Positions 8,894-14,850 are shown, numbered from the stretch's first letter. The stretch: 26,540 nucleotides of DNA from Candidatus Pelagibacter sp. (GCA_002704625.1 PAGZ01000008.1:1-26540), one strand, 5' to 3'. Translations and numbers: made by a program. The notes: a model not told the origin generated them from the sequence alone.

Positions 8894-10372
8894 ATGAAGT
8901 TATTTTTAATTCTTGGCAATCAGTTGTTCAATCCAAAGTATCTTGAAAAATTTTCTGATCATATTTTTTATATGTCAGAGGATCTCGGTTTATGTACGTT
9001 TCAAAAACATCACAAACTCAAAATTTTGCTTTTTCTTTCATCAATGCGTTCATATAGAGATGAATTAAAAACAAAAAAATTTAAAGTCATTTATAATGAT
9101 TGTCACAAAGATTTTAAACTTTCATATGAAAAAAAACTTGAAAAAATAATCAAAAATAAAAAAATTAAAGAAGTCAGTTTTTTTGAGATAGAGGATATTT
9201 TTTTTGAAAAAAGACTAAAGTCTTTTTTAAAGAAAAAAAATTTAAATTTTAAAGAAATTAAATCTCCAATGTTTCTTACATCCAGAGAGGAATTTAAAAA
9301 ATATCTTAAAAGTACAAAAAAGCCATTTATGGCAAATTTTTATAAAATAAATAGATCAAAATTTAATATTTTAATGAATAAGGATGGAACACCCAAAGGT
9401 GGCAAATGGAGCTTTGATGAAGAGAATAGAAAGAAATTACCAGATACAGTTAAAATACCTAAAAAACTAAATTTAAAATTTACATCTCATACTGATGAAC
9501 TTAAAAAATTTGTTGAATTAAATTTTAAAAATCATCCTGGATCAACAAATAATTTTTGGTTTCCAACTACAAGAGATCAAGGCCAAAAACTTTTAGATCA
9601 ATTTCTTAAAGAAAAAATTGATCTCTTTGGTGATTATGAAGATGCAGTGAGTAAAAAATCGAATGTTTTATTTCATAGTGCTTTAAGCCCCATAATCAAT
9701 CTGGGGTTAATAACGCCAAGTGAAATTTTAGAAAAAGTAAAAAAAATTGAAAAAAAAGTAAGAATAAATTCTTTAGAAGGTTATGTTAGACAAATTATTG
9801 GTTGGAGAGAATTTATGAGGGGAATTTATCAAAACTATGATAATCGTCTTGAAAATACAAATTTTTTTAATCACAAAAATAAAATGAAATTGTCTTGGTA
9901 TAATGGCACCACTGGTTTAGATCCATTGGATCACTCAATTAAAAATGCTTTAAATTATGGTTGGTCACATCATATTGAAAGACTAATGATATTAGCAAAT
10001 ATAATGAATCTATGTCAGATACATCCTAAACAAGTTTATAAATGGTTTATGGAAATGTTTGTCGATTCTTCCGATTGGGTAATGGCGCCAAACGTTTATG
10101 GTATGGGCCTTTTTAGTGACGGCGGAATATTTGCAACTAAACCTTACATTTGTGGATCTAGTTATTTTCTCAAAATGATGGATTTTAAAAGAGGAGAATG
10201 GTGTAACACAATGGACGGTCTCTATTGGAACTTTATTAATAAAAATAGAAAGTTTTTTTCAAAAAACCCTAGGCTTTCAATGATGGTAAGGGTTTTCGAC
10301 AAAATGAAAAGCGATAGAAAAACACTAATCTTAAAAGCAGCCCAACAATTTATTAAACAAAATACGATTTAA
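8894..10372 (+). CDS. Deoxyribodipyrimidine photolyase-related protein (DPRP, cryptochrome/photolyase superfamily)
   Basis: A flavoprotein of the photolyase-related family (PF04244), whose best studied members repair (6-4) photoproducts. I chose the ATG at 8894 (MKLFLILGNQLF, 492 residues) over an in-frame TTG nine bases earlier, because the first beta strand normally begins the protein. Visible blocks are the antenna-domain start LILGNQLF, then FHSALSPIINLGLITPSEIL, YVRQIIGWREFMRGIY, SHHIERLMILANIMN, and the FAD-site region WVMAPNVYGMGLFSDGGIFA followed by TKPYICGSSYFLKM. The [4Fe-4S] CxxC seen in the Agrobacterium PhrB group is absent; only the last Cys (Cys437, in GEWCNTMDGLYW) is kept. 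A DUF2256 gene follows immediately. Family call confident; the lesion repaired, or a sensor role instead, cannot be told. Confidence 0.93.
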   Translation: MKLFLILGNQLFNPKYLEKFSDHIFYMSEDLGLCTFQKHHKLKILLFLSSMRSYRDELKTKKFKVIYNDCHKDFKLSYEKKLEKIIKNKKIKEVSFFEIEDIFFEKRLKSFLKKKNLNFKEIKSPMFLTSREEFKKYLKSTKKPFMANFYKINRSKFNILMNKDGTPKGGKWSFDEENRKKLPDTVKIPKKLNLKFTSHTDELKKFVELNFKNHPGSTNNFWFPTTRDQGQKLLDQFLKEKIDLFGDYEDAVSKKSNVLFHSALSPIINLGLITPSEILEKVKKIEKKVRINSLEGYVRQIIGWREFMRGIYQNYDNRLENTNFFNHKNKMKLSWYNGTTGLDPLDHSIKNALNYGWSHHIERLMILANIMNLCQIHPKQVYKWFMEMFVDSSDWVMAPNVYGMGLFSDGGIFATKPYICGSSYFLKMMDFKRGEWCNTMDGLYWNFINKNRKFFSKNPRLSMMVRVFDKMKSDRKTLILKAAQQFIKQNTI

Positions 10373-10501
10373 GTGGTGAAAAAACAAAATCTACCTTCAA
10401 AGATCTGCATAGTCTGTAAAAGGCCTTTTGTATGGAGAAAAAAATGGAAGCTTAACTGGGAAAGGGTAAAATACTGTTCTAAAAAATGTTCAAGATTGTA
10501 A
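10373..10501 (+). CDS. DUF2256 small zinc-ribbon-like protein, GTG start
   Basis: A tiny gene of 41-42 codons. It begins at GTG (10373 or 10376, tandem GTG codons), directly after the photolyase-related stop with no spacer. The translation reads LPSKICIVCKRPFVWRKKW, then LNWERVKYCSKKCSRL and stop at 10499-10501. The spacing C-x2-C ... C-x3-C (Cys11, 14, 34 and 38 from the second GTG) and the RPFVWRKKW core match the DUF2256 family, small proteins expected to bind zinc. It overlaps the next gene by 16 bases. Adjacency to a photolyase-family gene suggests a shared role, but biochemical function is unknown. Identity is confident because both the Cys pattern and the core motif fit. Confidence 0.87.
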   Translation: MVKKQNLPSKICIVCKRPFVWRKKWKLNWERVKYCSKKCSRL

Positions 10502-11040
10502 AAATAATTATTTTTTTTCTTTATATTACCTCATATTTTTCAAATTCCTATTCTAATGAAAAATTAATACACGAATTAAAAGAGGGCGAAAAAATTGTTC
10601 TTATTAGACATGCTTTGGCCCCCGGAAGTGGAGATCCTGTAAACTTTAATTTAAATGATTGCAGCACTCAAAGGAACTTGAATATGAAAGGTATAGAACA
10701 ATCTAAAAAAATTGGAAGTTTTTTTACTAAAAATAATATTCCAATTGATCAAGTATTATCTAGCGAATGGTGCAGATGTAAAGATACTGCAAAATATGCT
10801 TTTAAAAAATATAATACATTCAATGCTTTAAACTCTTTTTTTTCACAAAGATTTCAAAAGAACAGAGCAGGTCAGATGTTAGATTTATCAAATTTTTTAA
10901 AAAAATGGGATAATAAAAAAAATTTAATTTTAGTTACTCACTATGTAGTCATCCTAGATATTACTAATCAACCTGTTTCATCTGGTGAAATCGTTATCTT
11001 GGATAAAAATTTAAATTTAATTGGAACTATGTTATTATAA
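10486..11040 (+). CDS. Secreted histidine phosphatase superfamily protein
   Basis: A 184-residue protein of the phosphoglycerate-mutase-like (histidine phosphatase) fold. An N-terminal hydrophobic signal (residues 4-21, with a likely cut near SNSYSNEK) suggests export to the periplasm or a membrane anchor. The catalytic motif is KIVLIRHALAPGSGDP, with phospho-accepting His42 next to Arg41. QVLSSEWCRCKDTAKYAF gives the second Arg region, and LILVTHYVVI the second catalytic His. The small size and the RHALAPGSGDP loop resemble a subgroup of exported histidine phosphatases. Substrate cannot be predicted. The ATG at 10486 lies inside the DUF2256 gene, so translation may be coupled. Confidence 0.88.
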   Translation: MFKIVKIIIFFLYITSYFSNSYSNEKLIHELKEGEKIVLIRHALAPGSGDPVNFNLNDCSTQRNLNMKGIEQSKKIGSFFTKNNIPIDQVLSSEWCRCKDTAKYAFKKYNTFNALNSFFSQRFQKNRAGQMLDLSNFLKKWDNKKNLILVTHYVVILDITNQPVSSGEIVILDKNLNLIGTMLL

Positions 11041-11043
11041 ATT

Positions 11044-11370
11044 ATGTGCCCAATTTGTTGGATATCAGGCTTTATAGCAGCTATTTTTGGTGGATCACTT
11101 TTAGCAGTGGTTAATCATCCAATATCTTGGGCTCTAAGTGGATTATTAATTATTTACGCCGTTTATAAATTTTATGAGGCAAAAAAAAGAGGAAAAAAAA
11201 TGACTGAAGAAACAAAGTATAGAAATAGACGTACAATTTTTAGATTTGTGCAAGGTGTTGTTGTAGGATCTATTGTGACTATAATAATTTTTTACAGTTT
11301 AACCTATAAAGAACATGAAAGAATGCATGACTTATTAGAGAAGCATGGAATTGAAAAACACGAACATTAA
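11044..11370 (+). CDS. Small membrane protein with N-terminal CPxC and His-rich tail, function unknown
   Basis: A 108-residue protein beginning MCPICWISGFIAAIFGG. It has two hydrophobic segments in the first half (about residues 6-25 and 28-43), a strongly basic loop (EAKKRGKKM and RNRRT), a third hydrophobic segment (about 70-86), and a polar tail HERMHDLLEKHGIEKHEH with five His. The CPxC at the extreme N-terminus plus the His-rich end could bind a metal or heme, but no family is recognised. It starts three bases after the histidine phosphatase and probably ends the operon, converging on the SDR gene with six bases between stops. Confidence 0.72.
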   Translation: MCPICWISGFIAAIFGGSLLAVVNHPISWALSGLLIIYAVYKFYEAKKRGKKMTEETKYRNRRTIFRFVQGVVVGSIVTIIIFYSLTYKEHERMHDLLEKHGIEKHEH

Positions 11371-11376
11371 AAACTT

Positions 11377-12093
11377 TCAGCCAACGTTTGATCTGCCACC
11401 ATCTACACCAATAATCTGGCCTGTAATCCAAGAACTTTCTTCAGAGAGTAAGAATTTAGCCAAAGCAGCGCTATCCTGACCTTCTCCCACTCTTTTAAGT
11501 GGATGTTGTTTTGCGATACCCTCTGCAATCTTCGGGTTACCAAGAATTCGTCCAGCCATTTTAGAATTACTTAGGCTTGGAGCTATACAATTAATTCTCA
11601 CACTTGGGGCAAGTTCAGCAGCTAGTGAAACAGTCAATCCTTCCAAAGATGCTTTAACTGGAGAAATGATACTATGATTCGGAAATCCTTGCTTAACAGC
11701 TATAGTTGAAAAAACAACAACAGATGATTTATTCTTTTTTAAATTGTCTTTATATTTTTTTATAATTTCTACAATAGGAAATAAATTTAAATCAAGACTT
11801 TTTAAGTAATCCTTTTTTGAGACAAGGTTTATCGGTTTAAGGTCAATGGAACCAACACAATATGCTATTCCTGCAATATCTGTATTTTGTATGTCTGTCT
11901 CAATCTTTTCAATGAAATCTGTATCGGTTACATCAACTACACTAAACGATCCACCTGTTTGTTCCGAGAGTTTAGATACTTCTCCCTCATTTTTTCCAAT
12001 CAAATGTATTTCTTTGGAGCTATCACTTAATAATTTAGCTAATGAACTTCCAACTGCTCCTGTTGCACCAAATATTAAAATTTTACCTGCCAT
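11377..12093 (-). CDS. Atypical short-chain dehydrogenase/reductase lacking the catalytic Tyr
   Basis: A 238-residue Rossmann protein of the SDR superfamily. The cofactor loop is FGATGAVGSSLAK (Gly9, Gly12, Gly15), VVDVTD fits the adenine pocket, and VVVFSTIAVKQGFPNH carries Ser129 and Thr130. RINCIAPSLSNSKMAGRIL and SWITGQIIGVDGG match the C-terminal part of classical SDRs. The usual YxxxK becomes ISPVK: Lys147 is kept but residue 143 is Ile where Tyr should be. NAD(P) binding is likely, normal alcohol/ketone chemistry is doubtful. It is the last gene of a minus-strand run after the PsiE-like and four-helix membrane proteins. Family call confident, activity unknown. Confidence 0.9.
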   Translation of the reverse strand: MAGKILIFGATGAVGSSLAKLLSDSSKEIHLIGKNEGEVSKLSEQTGGSFSVVDVTDTDFIEKIETDIQNTDIAGIAYCVGSIDLKPINLVSKKDYLKSLDLNLFPIVEIIKKYKDNLKKNKSSVVVFSTIAVKQGFPNHSIISPVKASLEGLTVSLAAELAPSVRINCIAPSLSNSKMAGRILGNPKIAEGIAKQHPLKRVGEGQDSAALAKFLLSEESSWITGQIIGVDGGRSNVG

Positions 12094-12096
12094 AAT

Positions 12097-12516
12097 TTAA
12101 ATACCTTTTGATATTTGTAATTTTTTTGCAACAGAGAAGCTCAAAAAGGTTAAGTATGTTCCTGTAATAAATAAGGCATTGGCAATAATCATTGTGACCT
12201 GGCTAATTTCGAAATAAGAGAATAGCAAAAATGCAAATCCAATCATTAAATCCCAAACTCCAAATAGCAATAGATAAAGAGGCCATCTTGTACTTGCTTT
12301 CAAGGATTTAAAATCTGCAATACGATTTTTTATATAATCATTTCCTAAAGCAATAAGCATCAAAGGAATTATAAAAAAGAAAATCCAAACGTATATTGCA
12401 ATGCTAAAATTTTCTTCAACCCATATTTTTGGAAATACACTCGTTTCATGAAGCAGTGTCCAGAAAATTAAGTAACCAAACATATAGTATGCAACTATTG
12501 CAACTAGCTGTTTCAT
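12097..12516 (-). CDS. Four-helix membrane protein of unknown function
   Basis: A 139-residue protein with four hydrophobic segments: about residues 5-22, 38-58, 78-98 and 102-126. The loop between helices 2 and 3 is polar (NDYIKNRIADFKSLKASTRW). No motif ties it to a known family. It begins two bases after the PsiE-like stop and ends three bases before the SDR start, so the three are surely co-transcribed. The context suggests a membrane-associated function together with the SDR; I cannot say more. Confidence 0.75.
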   Translation of the reverse strand: MKQLVAIVAYYMFGYLIFWTLLHETSVFPKIWVEENFSIAIYVWIFFFIIPLMLIALGNDYIKNRIADFKSLKASTRWPLYLLLFGVWDLMIGFAFLLFSYFEISQVTMIIANALFITGTYLTFLSFSVAKKLQISKGI

Positions 12517-12518
12517 CT

Positions 12519-12914
12519 CTAAGCTTCTTCCCCTGGGTTTTGTTTATCCATGCCTAATTTTTTACTGTATCTTAATGTTAAGAAAAATACTGATAAAGCC
12601 AATAAGAGTATTGCACCACCTTGATAAATCAGATTTATCGAAGCACTGTCTTTATCTTGCAAAATAATTAATCTAGCCAATGCAGTGATAGCAATTAATA
12701 CAGGATATGTAATTCTGATTGTCTTGCTAGCCCAAAAAACTCCGATCATTCCTATGACCTCAATATAAATGAACATTAAAAGTAGATCAGCTAGTGTAAC
12801 TCTTCCCGCTTTATACATTTCATTAAGTTCGAAACCAAAAGCTAGAACAGTACCAAATAAAATAAATATTACAGCTACTAGCTGAATATTTCTTATAACT
12901 GAATTCATAGTCAT
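12519..12914 (-). CDS. PsiE-like (phosphate-starvation-inducible E) family membrane protein
   Basis: A 131-residue membrane protein with four helices: about residues 8-27, 40-60, 69-86 and 94-114. The block LLLMFIYIEVIGMIGVFW followed by IRITYPVLIAITALARLII resembles the core of the PsiE family, including the acidic residue in helix 2 and the Arg in helix 3. Its function in any organism is unclear. There are two candidate ATGs (12914 and 12908; MTMNS). A perfect 11-bp hairpin ends one base before the first ATG, leaving no room for an ordinary Shine-Dalgarno site outside the stem. First gene of the PsiE-membrane protein-SDR run. Confidence 0.72.
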   Translation of the reverse strand: MTMNSVIRNIQLVAVIFILFGTVLAFGFELNEMYKAGRVTLADLLLMFIYIEVIGMIGVFWASKTIRITYPVLIAITALARLIILQDKDSASINLIYQGGAILLLALSVFFLTLRYSKKLGMDKQNPGEEA

Positions 12915-12915
12915 A

Positions 12916-12952
12916 CCCAGAGATATATATCATAAAACATAATATCTCTGGG
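12916..12952. terminator. Perfect 11-bp hairpin between the PD-(D/E)XK gene and the PsiE-like gene
   Basis: Arms CCCAGAGATAT (12916-12926) and ATATCTCTGGG (12942-12952) are exact reverse complements with a 15-base AT-rich loop. It lies 17 bases after the minus-strand stop of the nuclease gene and one base before the PsiE-like ATG. The T-rich tail (CTTTTCTT, 12953-12960) is on the plus strand, antisense to both flanking genes. It could end transcription, stabilise the 3' end of the nuclease mRNA, or hide the PsiE ribosome site in read-through transcripts. Structure certain, role inferred. Confidence 0.6.
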
Positions 12953-12969
12953 CTTTTCTTGACGCAGTT

Positions 12970-13680
12970 TTAAAGGGCTATTTCCTTAACTGATTTTACA
13001 CCGGCATTGAAATCGTTAGTGTTTTTAACAAATTGACAATGCGTGCAATTAGAACCAGCAGCTGGCACTTTATCATTTGATAAAAGTGACATTACCTCTC
13101 TTAGAAAATCAAAAAACTTTTCATCGTTTCTTTCGATTTCTTGCCAATTAACAATATTTTTAAAGATGTACTCATTATTATCATCTTTTAAAAATTTACT
13201 TGGCTCAACTACAAAAAGTCCAATTTTTGATATTGGGCTTAATGATGGTTTACCTTCAGCAGCATTTTCCAATGCAAGTGTATATGCATGAAGTTGTCTT
13301 GAGTATTTTTCAACGTTAGAACCTTTAACTGAAGATGTTTTAAAATCTACAATTCCATAGCTCATATCATCGAAACCTAAGACTGTATCAGTTTTACCTT
13401 TTATAAAACATTTATTACCAGTTTTTTTGTCTGTAAAAGGTTTTGACTGAATCCAACGATCACCAAATTCTACTCTACCGTTTGGTAGATCATCTGTTAT
13501 ATCCTTTGGACTTTTACCTTCGAAGTGGTCCTTCATGATACCATCTATTTTTGTAAATATTGAAGGCATGATTCCTCTCGGTCTGTTAAGGCCGTGCTTT
13601 ACTTTATGGTAAAAGCATTTTTTGCACTCATCATAGAGAAATCCAAAGTCTGATGGGCTTAGTTTATATATTTCACTCAT
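12970..13680 (-). CDS. Cas4/RecB-like PD-(D/E)XK nuclease-fold protein with four Cys
   Basis: A 236-residue protein. An N-terminal CKKC (Cys19, Cys22) is followed by HGLNRPRGIMPSIFTKIDGI. The nuclease core has IKGKTDTVLGF with Asp98, then YGIVDFKTS with Asp112 and Lys114 (the D-x-K signature), and QLHAY (Gln129, Tyr133), the Q-x3-Y motif of the RecB/AddB/Cas4 clade. NCTHC (Cys212, Cys215) sits near the C-terminus. Four Cys placed around the core resemble the [4Fe-4S]-binding design of AddB and Cas4, though Cas4 spaces them differently. Cutting or resecting DNA is therefore likely. AGGA stands before its ATG. It is the third gene of a cassette with the GIY-YIG gene and a small unknown protein, separated from the former by a hairpin. 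No cas genes are nearby. Confidence 0.85.
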   Translation of the reverse strand: MSEIYKLSPSDFGFLYDECKKCFYHKVKHGLNRPRGIMPSIFTKIDGIMKDHFEGKSPKDITDDLPNGRVEFGDRWIQSKPFTDKKTGNKCFIKGKTDTVLGFDDMSYGIVDFKTSSVKGSNVEKYSRQLHAYTLALENAAEGKPSLSPISKIGLFVVEPSKFLKDDNNEYIFKNIVNWQEIERNDEKFFDFLREVMSLLSNDKVPAAGSNCTHCQFVKNTNDFNAGVKSVKEIAL

Positions 13681-13703
13681 ATTTTTCCTATATCTTATAT
13701 TTT

Positions 13704-13731
13704 TATGAAGCCCCAGTTAAGGGGCTTCATA
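13704..13731. terminator. Perfect GC-rich hairpin after the GIY-YIG gene
   Basis: Arms TATGAAGCCCC (13704-13714) and GGGGCTTCATA (13721-13731) pair exactly around a six-base loop, AGTTAA. It begins two bases beyond the minus-strand stop codon of the GIY-YIG gene. The short T run (TTTT, 13732-13735) is on the plus strand; the minus strand continues with A-rich sequence, so it is not a textbook terminator for the gene it follows. Bidirectional termination or 3'-end protection is plausible. Confidence 0.65.
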
Positions 13732-13733
13732 TT

Positions 13734-14447
13734 TTAGATAACTCGGATCACCCCCGTTTCTTTGTTAGTAGCAGCACCAGATACTTCATTGTATCTTGGT
13801 AATCTGTTGTTATCTGCTTTGAAGTCATTGAGAAATTTATCTTCCCAAAATATTTGAGACTGTTCTGCCTCTATATGGGCGTATTCAATTTTATCATACG
13901 TCCAACTTCTTCTTTCAGTAGATTTGCATCTTTTCCTAATGCGACCTCTACCGATGTATACGATCTCACCAGCATGAAGGTATCTGTATATACCTTTAAC
14001 ATCTGAGGGTATGTCATCAGCTTTTTCAACTGAAAGTTCGAAGCAAGGATTTAGATCTACGTAAAACGAATTAACATCTCTGTTATATTGTTTTGCATAA
14101 AGCCTTTTTCCAGATCGAGTCCTTTGACTTATTGCATTCAAGCGAGGCTGACTTCTGATCAGATCTCTACAAGATACAAAAAAGCGATGTCTTATAGTTC
14201 TACCTCTCGTCAACTTAAAGTTTTGATCAGATTCCTCTTCATTGTTCAGAACAAATCTAACTTTGTCAGCTTTACTAATGTCTGGATGGTTATATTCCAA
14301 ACTGACATTTCTAAACTGAGTTACGTTAACAATATTCGATAATGCAGCATTCAAATGAATACCATTATCATCAACTGTTATACTTGGCTCAGCTAACTTG
14401 AAGTGAGATTCCCTTTTCCAAGGATGCCATTCGTTTATTCGAGTCAT
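13734..14447 (-). CDS. GIY-YIG nuclease-domain protein with unknown N-terminal domain
   Basis: A 237-residue protein. The C-terminal 90 residues form a GIY-YIG domain: GIY at 152-154 (in DVKGIYRYLH), YIG at 164-166 (EIVYIGRGRIRKR), arginines at 169-173, a candidate metal-binding Glu202 in FWEDKFLNDF, and Asn220 in RLPRYN. This is the usual order of catalytic elements, so a single-strand nick or cleavage activity is plausible. The first 150 residues are polar, rich in Arg and Asn, and not recognised; they may give target specificity. The start overlaps the stop of the upstream 104-residue gene (ATGA) with a strong AAGGAGGG ribosome site inside it. GC is higher than in flanking core genes (27 of 60 in 13921-13980 and in 14101-14160). 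Homing, repair or defence roles remain open. Confidence 0.85.
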   Translation of the reverse strand: MTRINEWHPWKRESHFKLAEPSITVDDNGIHLNAALSNIVNVTQFRNVSLEYNHPDISKADKVRFVLNNEEESDQNFKLTRGRTIRHRFFVSCRDLIRSQPRLNAISQRTRSGKRLYAKQYNRDVNSFYVDLNPCFELSVEKADDIPSDVKGIYRYLHAGEIVYIGRGRIRKRCKSTERRSWTYDKIEYAHIEAEQSQIFWEDKFLNDFKADNNRLPRYNEVSGAATNKETGVIRVI

Positions 14448-14758
14448 AGGCCCTCCTTTACAAAAACGGGACTTACATCTACAGCAACAACAGTTACTGT
14501 AAAGTCCTCACAATCGATGTCGCTTGTTTTGGGTCTAATGATTGGACCTGTTAAAGCGATCGCCTCCATCTTGGTGATAAAACTATTTTCAACTTTTCTG
14601 AATAGCTTCTTTATCCACCTTTGAGGCTGGTTAAGATCATTTTTCTTTAGATTAAGACGTTTGATCTCAACGTTCAGCGTTCCTTTTTCTATTTTTTCTT
14701 CATTAATCCTTACCGCTGTAGGAACAACAACTGGCGGATTAGTTATATTATTTGACAT
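14444..14758 (-). CDS. Small protein of unknown function, first gene of the nuclease cassette
   Basis: I take the ATG at 14758 (104 residues, MSNNITNPPVVVPTAVRINE) rather than an upstream in-frame ATG at 14803, because a near-perfect AGGAGGT Shine-Dalgarno (14763-14769) stands directly before it. The protein is soluble-looking, with a Pro/Val-rich start, a basic centre (DLNQPQRWIKKLFRKVE) and a beta-rich, Val-rich end (CEDFTVTVVAVDVSPVFV). No family is recognised. Its last codons hold the ribosome site of the GIY-YIG gene and the two genes overlap as ATGA, so they are translated together. It could be a structural partner, an inhibitor or a DNA-binding accessory; nothing in the sequence decides this. 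Confidence 0.68.
   Translation of the reverse strand: MSNNITNPPVVVPTAVRINEEKIEKGTLNVEIKRLNLKKNDLNQPQRWIKKLFRKVENSFITKMEAIALTGPIIRPKTSDIDCEDFTVTVVAVDVSPVFVKEGL
14451..14458 (-). promoter_or_regulatory. Strong Shine-Dalgarno site for the GIY-YIG gene
   Basis: AAGGAGGG on the minus strand lies inside the final codons of the 104-residue gene, a few bases before the overlapping ATGA junction. It fixes the GIY-YIG start at 14447 and points to efficient, coupled translation. Confidence 0.65.
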
Positions 14759-14850
14759 AAATACCTCCTTTTTTTGATTTAATGTCATGATGTCTGATAG
14801 CACAGAAGGTATTGACAGTAACGGACAGGGGTTTATTTAAAATGACTGTT
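14759..14850 (-). promoter_or_regulatory. Leader/promoter region of the nuclease cassette with strong Shine-Dalgarno
   Basis: This 92-base gap separates the cassette from the 271-residue gene upstream. On the minus strand it ends in AAAAAAAGGAGGTATTT before the ATG. A possible extended -10 (TGCTATCAG) is visible further up, but without a convincing -35. The separate leader and strong ribosome site suggest the cassette has its own promoter rather than depending on the argG operon. Confidence 0.35.

Noticed and set aside
12970..13680. Cas4-like protein as part of a CRISPR-Cas locus
   Set aside because: No repeat-spacer array and no cas1, cas2 or effector gene is visible in the window. The Cys spacing also differs from typical Cas4.
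14403..14624. Plus-strand 73-residue open frame across the junction of the small gene and the GIY-YIG gene
   Set aside because: It covers two coupled minus-strand genes with strong ribosome sites and has no recognisable content of its own.
14759..14803. Upstream ATG at 14803 adding 15 residues to the small cassette protein
   Set aside because: The added stretch would span the AGGAGGT ribosome site, which clearly serves the ATG at 14758.
14812..14843. Perfect TTGACA on the plus strand at 14812-14817 suggesting an antisense promoter into the 271-residue gene
   Set aside because: The only good -10 (TAAAAT, 14838-14843) is 20 bases away, and at 16-18 bases the candidate boxes are poor. Nothing on the plus strand downstream needs a promoter. 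Chance match is likely.
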